A stretch of DNA of 64,000 bases, from NCBI GenBank assembly GCA_002279935.1, contig NCCZ01000013.1, forward strand, positions 124,001-188,000. Direction: 5' to 3'. Position 1 is the stretch's first letter. Each line of letters begins with the position of its first letter. The DNA comes from Hyphomicrobium sp. 12-62-95. Its GTDB lineage: Bacteria; Pseudomonadota; Alphaproteobacteria; Rhizobiales; Hyphomicrobiaceae. The notes under the pieces were generated by a model. That model was not told where the DNA came from. It did no database searches and saw only the letters and a program-made list of their open reading frames with translations. A program made the translations under genes and the position numbers. Shown here in pieces: positions 33,461-42,436 of this stretch.

Positions 33461-34548
33461 GACACCACCTCTTGCGCCTCACGCCGCGCGTGCAGCCGGT
33501 AAGCAAAATAGGCAAGCCCCGCGACCACGAACCCGGCCGACAAGAAAAACACCGACGACCCCATCAGCGTGCCCACGGTCTTTCCGTAAATCCAAAGGAT
33601 CTGCAGCGAGAAGCCCAGATACCCCATCCACAGCGCACGCCGGTCATCGGCGGTCAGCCCCCACCACACAGCACCGAGCGTCAGCGCGAGAGCCAGCACC
33701 GCGAGCACGAGAAACGCGCCCAAACTGGGATCTTTAAAGAACTGCAGCGCAAACAGCCCCGCAAACGTGATGAAGAACCCGTACAGAATGCCACCCCGCC
33801 AGATCGCAGCTAACCCTGGCCGCAGCACGAGACCCAGAGCCGACAGCGCGCCGATCACCACACCGATCAGCGTCACGGTTTCAAACCCGCCCACCGCGTG
33901 ATTGATCTGCCCGTATGTCAGAATGAAACCGGTCAGCGCGAGGCCCGACAAATGAACGCCCGGCTCCCAGCGCTGCCAATAGAACGCCGCCGACACGAGC
34001 GCCCACGGAACGAGATACGGCCAATAGACAGCATCGCGCTGCCCCGTCTCCCACAGGCCCCACACCGAGAACAGAACGAGCGCGAACGCCAGCGCCGGAT
34101 TGGACCGGATCAGCACGCCCGCGAGCAACGTCCCCGCCGCCCACACGAGCACCACGTCCGGCGCGTTGCCATCCATGTGGTACATCTGCGAAACGAGCAT
34201 AATGTCGGCGCCGAAGATCGCGCACCCCGCCAGCACCGCCGCGTGTCCGAAGGTGTCCAGCCCGCGCCGGAACATCGCCGCCGCCAGCACATACGCTGCC
34301 CACAGCAACCCGGTCAGCAACCCAAGCCGCAACACGCGCGACATGTCCTGCCAGTTCGCCGCCACGAAGCTCATGACCGCGAAACCGATCAGCACCGCCG
34401 CCAGGATCGCCAGTGCGCCGGGCAACCCGATGCCGCGCCCGCGCGAGGCCAAATCGGCCCGGATCGCCCGGGCGCCGGCCTCGTCGATCCACCCGGCCGC
34501 GCGCCACCGCTCTAAATCTTTCGCGACCTTCTGCTGATAGCTCCACAT
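33457..34548 (-). CDS. DUF2157 polytopic membrane protein
   Basis: The 363-residue product begins with a soluble helical region (VAKDLERWRAAGWIDEAGAR) typical of DUF2157, followed by about ten membrane segments (ALAILAAVLIGFAVMSFVAANW and onward). The start is ATG 34548 (MWSYQQKV), with CAGGAG before it, not the longer frame from 34596. It is coupled to the GDYXXLXY gene by an ATGA overlap. Function unknown. Confidence 0.88.
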   Translation of the reverse strand: MWSYQQKVAKDLERWRAAGWIDEAGARAIRADLASRGRGIGLPGALAILAAVLIGFAVMSFVAANWQDMSRVLRLGLLTGLLWAAYVLAAAMFRRGLDTFGHAAVLAGCAIFGADIMLVSQMYHMDGNAPDVVLVWAAGTLLAGVLIRSNPALAFALVLFSVWGLWETGQRDAVYWPYLVPWALVSAAFYWQRWEPGVHLSGLALTGFILTYGQINHAVGGFETVTLIGVVIGALSALGLVLRPGLAAIWRGGILYGFFITFAGLFALQFFKDPSLGAFLVLAVLALALTLGAVWWGLTADDRRALWMGYLGFSLQILWIYGKTVGTLMGSSVFFLSAGFVVAGLAYFAYRLHARREAQEVVS

Positions 34549-34663
34549 CGACCGCTCCTGGTCATTCGCTGAAATCGCCTGAACCCTAGGGCCCAATTAT
34601 GAGTGAACTATGTTCAAGCATACGCCTGAAACTAGCGATTGGCAAATCGAATGGTGAGTGCCC

Positions 34664-34699
34664 AAACAGAAAGGGCGCGGCACCGCAGCGCCACGCCCT
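34664..34699 (-). terminator. Probable terminator after the Ala-Pro repeat gene
   Basis: On the minus strand AGGGCGTGGC and GCCGCGCCCT pair with one mismatch around a short loop and are followed by TTCTGTTT. Confidence 0.5.
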
Positions 34700-34726
34700 C
34701 GCATTTTTGTCCGATAGTCTAGGGTC

Positions 34727-34981
34727 TTAAGGCGTCGGAGCCGGTGCCGGAGCAGGCTCGGCCGCGGGAGCCGGAGCCGGTTCAGCAGCAGGTGCCGGTG
34801 CCGGTTCAGCAGCCGGAGCCGGTGCCGGTTCGGCCGCAGGCGCCGGAGCAGGTTCAGGCGCGGCAGCAGGTGCCGGCGTCTCGGTGGTCGGAACCGGTGC
34901 TGTCGGCAACCCGCCCGTCAGAACGAAAGCAAGAATGGCGGCCGCAACGGCCAGAAGGATGAGTGTAAGGGCTCGGCCCAT
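34727..34981 (-). CDS. Membrane-anchored Ala/Pro/Glu repeat protein
   Basis: The 84-residue product has one membrane helix (TLILLAVAAAILAFVLTGG) followed by a tail made of repeats of A-E-P-A-P-A-P-A. The repeats are near-exact at DNA level (12- to 24-bp units) and so prone to length change. Such tails can span the periplasm stiffly, as in TonB-like linkers. It is probably expressed, given the downstream hairpin, but no domain gives a function. Confidence 0.6.
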   Translation of the reverse strand: MGRALTLILLAVAAAILAFVLTGGLPTAPVPTTETPAPAAAPEPAPAPAAEPAPAPAAEPAPAPAAEPAPAPAAEPAPAPAPTP

Positions 34982-35170
34982 CGTCGGTCTCCAGTGATGT
35001 TTATGAAACCCGAATGTCTGTCACATCGTTGTCTTAAGTGATATCCTGCGGCTTGGCCAGCAATTGTGCGCAGCCCTGAAGGCAAGGGCGCCCCGATTCA
35101 TGGCATCTCGACGGCGGGTTGCGAACCAGCCCATACTCTCACGGAGAACCGTCGACAGGAGCATAAGACC

Positions 35171-36577
35171 ATGGACCTCGACGCCGTACTCCTGGCGCGC
35201 ATCCAATTCGCCTTCACCGTCTCCTTCCACATCATTTTCCCTAGTTTCACAATTGGCCTTGCCGCGTTCATCGCCACGCTGCTCGTGCGCTGGCGCATCA
35301 CCGGCGAAGAACGCTTCCAGCGCCTCGCTAAATTCTGGACCAAGATTTTCGCCGTCAGCTTCGCCATGGGCGTCGTCTCCGGCATCGTGCTGTCGTACCA
35401 GTTCGGCACCAACTGGGCCGGCTTCTCCAAGGTCACCGGCAACGTCCTGGGCCCGCTGATCGGCTACGAAGTCCTGACCGCCTTTTTCCTGGAAGCCTCC
35501 TTCCTCGGCATCATGCTGTTTGGTTGGAACCGCGTGTCGCCCAACTTGCATGTCCTCTCCGCCGTGCTCGTTGCCATTGGCACGTCGCTCTCAGCTTTCT
35601 GGATACTCGCAGCCAACAGCTGGATGCATACACCCGCCGGCCACGAGATCCGCGACGGCATCGCCTACCCGCTCGACTGGTTCGCCATCATCTTCAACCC
35701 GAGTTTCCCCTACCGCTTCGCCCACATGTTCACCGCCGCCTACCTCACGACCTCCATCGTCGTGCTCGCCGTCGGTGCCCGCTATCTCGTCCAAAAGCGC
35801 TTTGAGGAAGAAGCCCGCACCATGGTCCGCATGGGTCTCGGCATGGTCGCGATTCTGGCACCGCTTCAGCTCGTCATCGGCGACATGCACGGCCTCAATA
35901 CGAAAGAGTATCAACCGGCCAAACTCGCCGCCATGGAAGCGCACTGGAACTCCAACGAACCCGCCGACTTCATACTCTTTGCGCTCCCAAACAAAGAGCA
36001 GAACGGCAATGACTACGAAATCAAGGTCCCCATTCCGGGCCTCGCGTCGTTCGTCATCACGCACGATTTCTCCGGCACCTTCAAAGGCCTCAACGACTTC
36101 AAGCCCGAAGACCGCCCGCCCGTTGCCCCCGTATTCTTCGCCTTCCGCGTCATGGTCGGCCTTGGAATGTTGATGATCCTGATGGGTGCGGTCGGCGCTT
36201 ATCTCTGGGTTCGCGGCACGCTGTTCGAATCAAACAGCTACTTCAAACTCGTGCAGCACACCTGGCCCATGGGCTTCATCGCCATTCTAGCCGGCTGGTG
36301 GGTCACCGAAACCGGCCGCCAACCCTGGCTCGCCACCGGCATTTTGCGCACCTATGATGCCGTCTCCCCCGCCATCACATTCAATGCAGTCCTGACGACG
36401 CTGATCCTTTTCGTCATCGTCTACACAATCGTGTTTTCGATGGGCGTCTACTACATCAACCGCCTCATCGACAAAGGCCCTTCCGGCGCCGCCAAGGATC
36501 CGCCACGCGGCCAGCCCACGCGTCCCCTCTCCGCTGCCGAAGACGCCGCGCGCGAAGCCATCATCGGAGCCAACTGA
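35171..36577 (+). CDS. cydA: Cytochrome bd-type ubiquinol oxidase subunit I (cyanide-insensitive, short Q-loop)
   Basis: Subunit I carries the hemes and oxidizes ubiquinol while reducing O2. The 468-residue product from ATG 35171 (MDLDAVLLARIQFAFTVSFH) has His19 in the heme site, YRFAHMFTAAY with the second heme histidine, GDMHGLNTKEYQPAKLAAME in the Q-loop and GWWVTETGRQPW. The Q-loop is short, as in CioA enzymes. About nine membrane segments are seen. GGAG lies before the start. cydB follows after one base. Confidence 0.94.
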   Translation: MDLDAVLLARIQFAFTVSFHIIFPSFTIGLAAFIATLLVRWRITGEERFQRLAKFWTKIFAVSFAMGVVSGIVLSYQFGTNWAGFSKVTGNVLGPLIGYEVLTAFFLEASFLGIMLFGWNRVSPNLHVLSAVLVAIGTSLSAFWILAANSWMHTPAGHEIRDGIAYPLDWFAIIFNPSFPYRFAHMFTAAYLTTSIVVLAVGARYLVQKRFEEEARTMVRMGLGMVAILAPLQLVIGDMHGLNTKEYQPAKLAAMEAHWNSNEPADFILFALPNKEQNGNDYEIKVPIPGLASFVITHDFSGTFKGLNDFKPEDRPPVAPVFFAFRVMVGLGMLMILMGAVGAYLWVRGTLFESNSYFKLVQHTWPMGFIAILAGWWVTETGRQPWLATGILRTYDAVSPAITFNAVLTTLILFVIVYTIVFSMGVYYINRLIDKGPSGAAKDPPRGQPTRPLSAAEDAAREAIIGAN

Positions 36578-36578
36578 C

Positions 36579-37610
36579 ATGGTCGAAATGGCAAGCGGCG
36601 AAGCGATGGCCACATGGCTGCCCATCATCTGGATCGGGCTCTTAGGCGCCGCCGTCGCGCTCTATGTCGTCCTCGACGGCTTCGATCTCGGCATCGGCAT
36701 CCTCTTCCCCTTCTCGCCCGAGGAACAGGATCGCGACGTGATGATGAACTCCGTCGCGCCCTTCTGGGATGGCAACGAAACCTGGCTCATTCTCGGCGGC
36801 GGTGGTTTGTTCGTCGCCTTTCCGATGGCCTACGGCATCATCATGTCCGGGTTCTACCTGCCGGTCATCATCATGCTTCTCGCGCTTGTGTTTCGCGGCG
36901 TCGCCTTCGAATACCGTTGGGTCTCCAAACCCCATCATCGTTGGTGGGACATCGCCTTTGCCGGCGGCTCCATCACGGCCGCCTTCATGCAAGGCATTAT
37001 CCTCGGCGGCCTCTTGCACGGCCTTCCCGTCAAGGACGGTCACTTCTCAGGCGGCATGCTCGATTGGCTGCAACCTTTCCCCATTTTCGTCGGCCTCGCC
37101 ACCGTCGCCGGCTACGCGTTGCTCGGCACGACGTGGCTCATCATGCGCACCGAAGGCGAGGTTGCCGCCGAAGCGCGCGAACAGGCCCCCAAACTTCTCC
37201 TCGCCGTCCTCGCGGCCATGACCATCGTCAGTCTCTGGACGCCGCTTTCTGAACCGCGCATCTGGGATCGCTGGTTCACGCTGCCCAATCTCTTTTATCT
37301 CGCGCCGATCCCGATTCTGACCGCTCTTGCGGCCTTCACCGTCTGGCGCGGCCTCGCCAACCATCACGACAACGCGCCCTTCTTCGGCACCGTCGCACTT
37401 TTCCTGCTGGGTTTCGCCGGACTCGCCATTTCCACGCTACCCTATGTCGTGCCGCCCACCATCACCATCTGGGATGCCGCCGCCGCACCCTCGTCGCAAC
37501 TCTTCATGTTGATTGGAACGGTCGCGCTGCTGCCGGTCATCCTCGGCTACACCGCCTTCGTCTATTGGACCTTCCGCGGCAAAGTAAAACCCGGCGAAGG
37601 CTACCACTAA
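36579..37610 (+). CDS. cydB: Cytochrome bd-type ubiquinol oxidase subunit II
   Basis: Subunit II partners CydA. The 343-residue product has the family start LPIIWIGLLGAAVALYVVLD followed by GFDLGIGILFPF, then VAPFWDGNETWLILGGGGLF and eight to nine membrane segments. It starts one base after the cydA stop. No cydX-like small frame or cydDC genes are seen nearby. Confidence 0.94.
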   Translation: MVEMASGEAMATWLPIIWIGLLGAAVALYVVLDGFDLGIGILFPFSPEEQDRDVMMNSVAPFWDGNETWLILGGGGLFVAFPMAYGIIMSGFYLPVIIMLLALVFRGVAFEYRWVSKPHHRWWDIAFAGGSITAAFMQGIILGGLLHGLPVKDGHFSGGMLDWLQPFPIFVGLATVAGYALLGTTWLIMRTEGEVAAEAREQAPKLLLAVLAAMTIVSLWTPLSEPRIWDRWFTLPNLFYLAPIPILTALAAFTVWRGLANHHDNAPFFGTVALFLLGFAGLAISTLPYVVPPTITIWDAAAAPSSQLFMLIGTVALLPVILGYTAFVYWTFRGKVKPGEGYH

Positions 37611-37622
37611 CCCCGCCCCTCC

Positions 37623-37655
37623 CGTCGTGGCCAGGCGTGACCCGGCCATCCAGAG
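37623..37655. repeat. Left half of a palindromic repeat unit (copy B), before the GIY-YIG gene
   Basis: Matches the left part of copies A, C and D (CGTCGTGGCCAGGCGTGACC... to CCAGAGC) with two base changes. The matching right half is at 37966-38001, on the other side of the GIY-YIG gene. Confidence 0.75.
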
Positions 37656-37664
37656 CTGCTTGCG

Positions 37665-37955
37665 ATGTCGCGCGCCTTCTACGGCTACATCCTAGCAAGT
37701 CAACGTAACGGCACGCTGTACATCGGCGTCACCAACGACATAGTGCGGCGCACTTGGGAACACCGCGAAGGTCGCGGCTCTAACTTCACCCGGCGCTATA
37801 GTGTCAAAATGCTCGTGCACGTGGAGACTTTCGAATCCATCTCACTCGCTATCCAGAGAGAAACGAATCTAAAGCGATGGCCTCGTCGCTGGAAACTTGC
37901 TCTGATCGAACAAAACAATCCGACTTGGTCGGACCTCTCTGAAAACCTCATCTGA
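37665..37955 (+). CDS. Small GIY-YIG nuclease located inside a repeat unit
   Basis: The 96-residue product is a stand-alone GIY-YIG domain: GYILASQRNGTLYIGVTNDI (G-Y-I and Y-I-G motifs), RRTWEHREG with the catalytic arginine region, then RETNLKRWPRRWKLALIEQN with the family glutamate and lysine. No DNA-binding extension is present. It starts ten bases after the left half of a palindromic repeat and ends ten bases before the right half, where other copies have only 20-30 bases. It may mobilize or process these repeats. The enzyme family is certain; that role is inferred from position. Confidence 0.88.
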   Translation: MSRAFYGYILASQRNGTLYIGVTNDIVRRTWEHREGRGSNFTRRYSVKMLVHVETFESISLAIQRETNLKRWPRRWKLALIEQNNPTWSDLSENLI

Positions 37956-37965
37956 TCAACAAGCA

Positions 37966-38001
37966 GCCGCCTGGATGGCCGCCTCAAGGGCGGCCATGAC
38001 G
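37966..38001. repeat. Right half of palindromic repeat copy B
   Basis: GCCGCCTGGATGGCC...GGCCATGACG, identical in form to the right parts of copies C and D. Confidence 0.8.
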
Positions 38002-38360
38002 TGATGGAGGATGCAGGCCACGCTGGCCTTTCGCGCGAGACATCCCCCCACCCCCGTCATGGCCGGGCGTGACCCGGCCATCCAGAGCCCACCCGCCATC
38101 TTCCGAACGAGCCGCCTGGATGGCCGCCTCAAGGGCGGCCATGACGTGATGGAGGATGCAGCCCACGCTGGCCTTTCGCGCGAGACATCCCCCCACCCCC
38201 GTCATGGCCGGGCGTGACCCGGCCATCCAGAGCCCACCCGCCATCGTTCGAACGAGCCGCCTGGATGGCCGCCTCAAGGGCGGCCATGACGCGATGAAAG
38301 AACTGCGGTGCGTTGAGAGGCAGGCGCTTCCCCCCACCCCCGTCATGGCCGGGCGTGACC
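38002..38360. repeat. Tandem array of the palindromic repeat (copies C, D and a partial E)
   Basis: Two successive 145-bp periods (38002-38146 and 38147-38291), each a 53-bp linker plus a 92-bp unit (C at 38055-38146, D at 38200-38291), differ at only a few bases. A third, changed linker leads to a truncated left half at 38341-38360. Near-identity points to recent duplication. The open frames here (MAGRDPAIQS-type peptides) are translations of the repeat, not genes. Confidence 0.85.
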
Positions 38361-38450
38361 TGCCCTCCCCCCGTCATCCTCGTTCGAGCGCGTGCAACGC
38401 GCGAAGAAGGGGATCCAGCGCAAGAGTCGTCGCAGACACCGGCTAAAGAG

Positions 38451-38475
38451 AAAAACCCCGGGATCTCTCCCGGGG
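38451..38475 (-). terminator. Intrinsic terminator of the 38505-38699 gene
   Basis: On the minus strand CCCCGGGA/TCCCGGGG forms an 8-bp stem with loop GAGA, followed by TTTTTCTCTTT. Confidence 0.8.
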
Positions 38476-38504
38476 CTGACGCCTCACCGAACGCTGAACT
38501 CGAA

Positions 38505-38699
38505 TTACGCCGAATACATGTGCGGCACCGGCAACGGCGGCGCTCCATCGGTGCACCCCGCATGGGCAATGCCCTCAAGGCCGCACGGCTCGGCCGTCGA
38601 TGCCTCGGCGTCGATGGTGACCCGAAAAATCTTCTTATCCTCCGGGATCACACAAGCCGGTCCCGGATTCACGCCACTCAGAAAGGCGACATTGTTCAT
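38505..38699 (-). CDS. Small unknown protein with its own ribosome site and terminator
   Basis: Not recognised. The 64-residue product (MNNVAFLSGVNPGPACVIPE onward) has three cysteines and no membrane segment. AAGGAGCG lies before ATG 38699 and an intrinsic terminator follows the stop by about 30 bases, so this looks like a real single-gene transcript in a region otherwise full of repeats. It is divergent from trmFO. Confidence 0.6.
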   Translation of the reverse strand: MNNVAFLSGVNPGPACVIPEDKKIFRVTIDAEASTAEPCGLEGIAHAGCTDGAPPLPVPHMYSA

Positions 38700-38822
38700 A
38701 CCAATCGCTCCTTCACAGGTTGATCGGCCCTCGGATCACAAAACGTCGCAACCCGCTGTTTGTTCCGTGCTCCGGCCACCGGAATTGACCCGCTCCCCCG
38801 CTCGTGGGATAGGCTCGCACCC

Positions 38823-40244
38823 ATGACAAACCCCACCCCCATCCACGTCATCGGCGGCGGCCTCGCCGGCTCCGAAGCAGCCTTCCAGATCGCCTCTGCC
38901 GGCGTGCCCGTCGTGCTGCATGAAATGCGTCCGCAGCGCATGACCGAAGCGCACAAGACGGACGGCCTCGCCGAACTCGTGTGCTCCAATTCCTTCCGCT
39001 CCGACGAATGGGAAACCAACGCCGTCGGCCTGCTGCACGAAGAAATGCGCCGAGCCAACTCGCTCATCATGGCAGCCGGCGACAAAACCAAACTGCCCGC
39101 CGGCGGCGCACTCGCCGTCGACCGCGACGCCTTCTCCGCTGAAGTCACGGCGCGCCTCGAAGCCCACCCCCTCATCACCATCTCACGCGAAGAAGTCGCC
39201 GGCCTCCCGCCCGCCGAATGGGACAACGTCATCGTCGCCACCGGCCCACTCACCTCGCCCGCCTTGAGCAGCTCCATCGCCGCGCTCACCGGCGAAACCG
39301 AACTCGCCTTCTTCGACGCCATCGCGCCCGTCATTCACTTCGACTCCATCGACACCACCATCGCCTGGCGCGCATCCCGCTACGACAAAATCGGCCCCGC
39401 CGGCACGGGCGCCGATTACCTCAACTGCCCGATGACCAAGGCCGAATACGAAGCCTTCATCGACGCGCTGCTCTCAGCCGAAAAAACCGTCTTCAAAGAG
39501 TGGGAAGCTAACACCCCCTACTTCGACGGCTGCCTTCCCGTTGAAGTCATGGCCGAACGCGGCCGCGAAACCCTTCGCTTCGGCCCCATGAAACCCGTCG
39601 GCCTCGACGATCCGCGCACCGGCCGCTGGCCCCACGCCGTCGTGCAACTCCGCCAGGACAATGCGCTCGGCACGCTCTGGAACATGGTCGGCTTCCAGAC
39701 CAAGATGAAACACGCCGAACAGGTCCGCGTCCTGCGCATGATCCCCGGCCTGCAAAACGCCGAATTCGCCCGCCTCGGCGGCCTCCACCGCAACACCTAC
39801 CTCAACTCGCCCAAGGTCCTCGACCGCGCACTCCGCTTGCATGCCCTGCCGCGACTGCGCTTCGCCGGCCAGATCACCGGCGTCGAGGGCTACGTCGAAA
39901 GCGCCGCCATCGGCCTCCTCGCCGGCCGCTTCGCCGCTGCTGACCGCTTAGGTGCAACCGCCACCGCGCCGCCCGCCACTACGGCGCTCGGCGCCCTCCT
40001 CGACCACATCACCGGCGGCCACCTTGTCTCGGACGAGACCACACCTTCCGCCCCCCGCTCCTTCCAGCCCATGAACATTAACTACGGACTTCTCCCGCCC
40101 CTCGACGATGCCCCCCTCACCACCCCCGATGGGAAACGCCTCAAGGGCCCCGAACGGGGGCTCGCCAAAAAGAAACTCCAGTCCCGCCGCGCACTCGCCG
40201 ACCTCGCCGCCTGGCTCCAGCCCCAAAGCGCCGCCGCCGAATAA
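38823..40244 (+). CDS. trmFO: tRNA (uracil-54-C5)-methyltransferase, folate- and FAD-dependent
   Basis: TrmFO makes ribothymidine at tRNA position 54 using methylenetetrahydrofolate. The 473-residue product from ATG 38823 has the FAD-binding [10 protein letters not shown], then [15 protein letters not shown] (with the conserved cysteine), [13 protein letters not shown] and [22 protein letters not shown] near the C-terminus. Upstream in-frame ATG 38760 lacks conserved sequence. Confidence 0.95.
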   Translation: MTNPTPIHVIGGGLAGSEAAFQIASAGVPVVLHEMRPQRMTEAHKTDGLAELVCSNSFRSDEWETNAVGLLHEEMRRANSLIMAAGDKTKLPAGGALAVDRDAFSAEVTARLEAHPLITISREEVAGLPPAEWDNVIVATGPLTSPALSSSIAALTGETELAFFDAIAPVIHFDSIDTTIAWRASRYDKIGPAGTGADYLNCPMTKAEYEAFIDALLSAEKTVFKEWEANTPYFDGCLPVEVMAERGRETLRFGPMKPVGLDDPRTGRWPHAVVQLRQDNALGTLWNMVGFQTKMKHAEQVRVLRMIPGLQNAEFARLGGLHRNTYLNSPKVLDRALRLHALPRLRFAGQITGVEGYVESAAIGLLAGRFAAADRLGATATAPPATTALGALLDHITGGHLVSDETTPSAPRSFQPMNINYGLLPPLDDAPLTTPDGKRLKGPERGLAKKKLQSRRALADLAAWLQPQSAAAE

Positions 40245-40436
40245 CGCGCCCACCACCCATGCTGCACCGCACCACAAAAAGACTTGATCCGGATCGACCA
40301 AAGGACAACTGGAAGGGCTATGGTGGAGTGGCTATAGCAAGGCCAGCACGACCAAAAGGCTGGCCCCATTCAGCGGAACGGGCCCAGCCATAAAAAACGG
40401 CCAACCAAAACCAAACCGCCGAGGAGGAACCCCCCC

Positions 40437-41957
40437 ATGCTTCAGCAAGCGCTGAACGAACTCGCCCAGCAGATCCGCATCCGCGCGAAGTACGACAACT
40501 ACATCGGCGGCAGCTGGATCCCCCCGGCGAAAGGCCAGTACTTCACCAACATCACGCCCATCACCGGCAAGCCGCTGTGTGAGGTCGCCCGCTCCACCGC
40601 CGAGGACATCGAAACCGCCCTCGACGCCGCCCACGTGATCAAAGAAAAGTGGGGCCGCACCTCGCCGACCGAGCGCTCGATGGTCCTCCTCAAGATCGCC
40701 GACCGCATGGAGCAGAACCTGAAGCTCCTGGCGCTGGCCGAAACGCTCGACAACGGCAAGCCGATCCGCGAAACCACCGCCGCCGACGTTCCCCTCGCCA
40801 TCGACCACTTCCGCTACTACGCCGGCTGCATCCGCGCCCAGGAAGGCTCGCTCTCCGAAATCGACCACGACACGGTCGCCTATCACTTCCATGAACCGCT
40901 CGGCGTCGTCGGCCAGATCATCCCCTGGAACTTCCCGCTCCTCATGGCCTGCTGGAAGCTCGCCCCCGCCCTCGCCGCCGGCAACTGCATCGTCCTGAAG
41001 CCCGCCGAACAGACGCCCATGAGCGTCATGGTGCTGATGGACCTCATCGGCGACCTTCTGCCCCCCGGCGTCCTCAACGTCGTCAACGGCTTCGGCGTCG
41101 AAGCCGGCAAGCCGCTGGCCCAGAACAAGCGCATCGCCAAGATCGCATTCACGGGTGAGACGTCAACGGGCCGCCTGATCCTCCAGTACGCCTCGGAAAA
41201 CATCATCCCCTCCACCGTCGAACTCGGAGGCAAGTCGCCCAACATCTTCTTCGCCGACGTGGCCGAAAAGGATGACGCCTACTTCGACAAGTGCATGGAA
41301 GGCTTCGCGATGTTCGCCCTCAACCAGGGCGAAGTCTGCACCTGCCCCTCGCGCGCCCTCGTGCATGAATCCATCTATGACCGCTTCATGGAGCGCGCCG
41401 TCGCCCGCGTGAACGCGATCCGCGCCGGCCACCCGCTCGATCCCAACACCATGATCGGCGCCCAGGCCTCCAACGACCAGATGGAAAAGATCCTGGCCTA
41501 CATCGACATCGGCAAGCAGGAAGGCGCCAAGGTCTTAGCCGGCGGCGAACGCAACCGCCTCGAGGGCGAACTGGCCGACGGCTTCTACGTCAAGCCGACG
41601 ATCCTCGAAGGCCACAACAAGATGCGCGTGTTCCAGGAAGAGATCTTCGGGCCCGTCGTCTCGGTCACGAAGTTCAAGGACGATGACGAAGCGCTCGCCA
41701 TCGCCAACGACACGATGTTTGGCCTCGGCTCCGGCGTGTGGACCCGCGACGGCACGCGCGCCTACCGCTTCGGACGCGCCATCCAGGCCGGCCGCGTGTG
41801 GACGAACTGCTACCACCTCTATCCGGCCCACGCCGCGTTCGGTGGCTACAAGCAGTCCGGCATCGGCCGCGAGACGCACAAGATGATGCTGGACCACTAC
41901 CAGCAGACCAAGAACATGCTGGTCAGCTACAGCCCCAACGCCCTCGGCTTCTTCTAA
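40437..41957 (+). CDS. NAD-dependent aldehyde dehydrogenase (ExaC/AcoD-like)
   Basis: The 506-residue product is a class-typical aldehyde dehydrogenase: cofactor motif [29 protein letters not shown] with the general-base glutamate, and [11 protein letters not shown] with the catalytic cysteine near residue 301. The overall sequence resembles acetaldehyde/alcohol-growth dehydrogenases ([20 protein letters not shown]). A very strong ribosome site GAGGAGGAA and marked preference for C/G-ending codons suggest high expression. A strong terminator follows. Its usual partner, a DUF779 gene, lies 5.6 kb downstream beyond a restriction-modification locus. Confidence 0.92.
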   Translation: MLQQALNELAQQIRIRAKYDNYIGGSWIPPAKGQYFTNITPITGKPLCEVARSTAEDIETALDAAHVIKEKWGRTSPTERSMVLLKIADRMEQNLKLLALAETLDNGKPIRETTAADVPLAIDHFRYYAGCIRAQEGSLSEIDHDTVAYHFHEPLGVVGQIIPWNFPLLMACWKLAPALAAGNCIVLKPAEQTPMSVMVLMDLIGDLLPPGVLNVVNGFGVEAGKPLAQNKRIAKIAFTGETSTGRLILQYASENIIPSTVELGGKSPNIFFADVAEKDDAYFDKCMEGFAMFALNQGEVCTCPSRALVHESIYDRFMERAVARVNAIRAGHPLDPNTMIGAQASNDQMEKILAYIDIGKQEGAKVLAGGERNRLEGELADGFYVKPTILEGHNKMRVFQEEIFGPVVSVTKFKDDDEALAIANDTMFGLGSGVWTRDGTRAYRFGRAIQAGRVWTNCYHLYPAHAAFGGYKQSGIGRETHKMMLDHYQQTKNMLVSYSPNALGFF

Positions 41958-41983
41958 GCCCACGCGTCACGGCTCAAACAAAG

Positions 41984-42014
41984 AAGGCCCGGTCGCAAGA
42001 CCGGGCCTTTTTTT
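41984..42014 (+). terminator. Intrinsic terminator of the aldehyde dehydrogenase gene
   Basis: AAGGCCCGG and CCGGGCCTT form a 9-bp stem with a TCGCAAGA loop and are followed by seven T. Confidence 0.88.
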
Positions 42015-42035
42015 GGTATCGATGGAGTAGAACGC

Positions 42036-42362
42036 CTATTCAGCAGCGGACCTGCTCTTGCGCCGCGGCGCGACAGCGACATCTGACGCCGCCTCCAATC
42101 TGCTGATCTCCTCGGCGAACGCGGCGCGCGTTTGCGCAGCCTCTTCCTCGGGAAGCCAGTTGCACATTTGCGGAAAGACGGTCTTCCAGAACGCGACTTC
42201 CTTCGCCGTCCACGGCATGTCCTTCGCGATGCGCGCCTTCTCCAGAACTTTATTGACCTCGGCACGCACCTTTTCCAGCGAAGGGGCGTAGGATTTCGGC
42301 GGTGGCGGACCGAGGTGATCGGCCTCAGTGCCGAAAAGATCGGCTTGAGTGGGGTGTGTCAT
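42036..42362 (-). CDS. Unknown protein next to the restriction-modification gene
   Basis: Not recognised. The 108-residue product is soluble and mostly helical, with a proline-rich patch (LGPPPPKSY) and MPWTAKEVAFWKTVFPQMCN followed by an acidic/alanine helix and a basic end. It is on the same strand as, and 74 bases downstream of, the large restriction-modification gene, and may be co-transcribed with it. Confidence 0.65.
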   Translation of the reverse strand: MTHPTQADLFGTEADHLGPPPPKSYAPSLEKVRAEVNKVLEKARIAKDMPWTAKEVAFWKTVFPQMCNWLPEEEAAQTRAAFAEEISRLEAASDVAVAPRRKSRSAAE

Positions 42363-42436
42363 GGAGCTCCACGCGGCGATGACGGCGAATCACCTCGTAT
42401 TGTGCCCCATTCGCCCCGCGAACACGCGCCCCCGCG

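Noticed and set aside
37966..38360. CRISPR array
   Set aside because: Periodic repeats are present, but the units are long palindromes with near-identical linkers, and no cas genes are nearby.
38011..38446. Frames encoding MAGRDPAIQ-type peptides
   Set aside because: These are translations of the palindromic repeat array, not genes.
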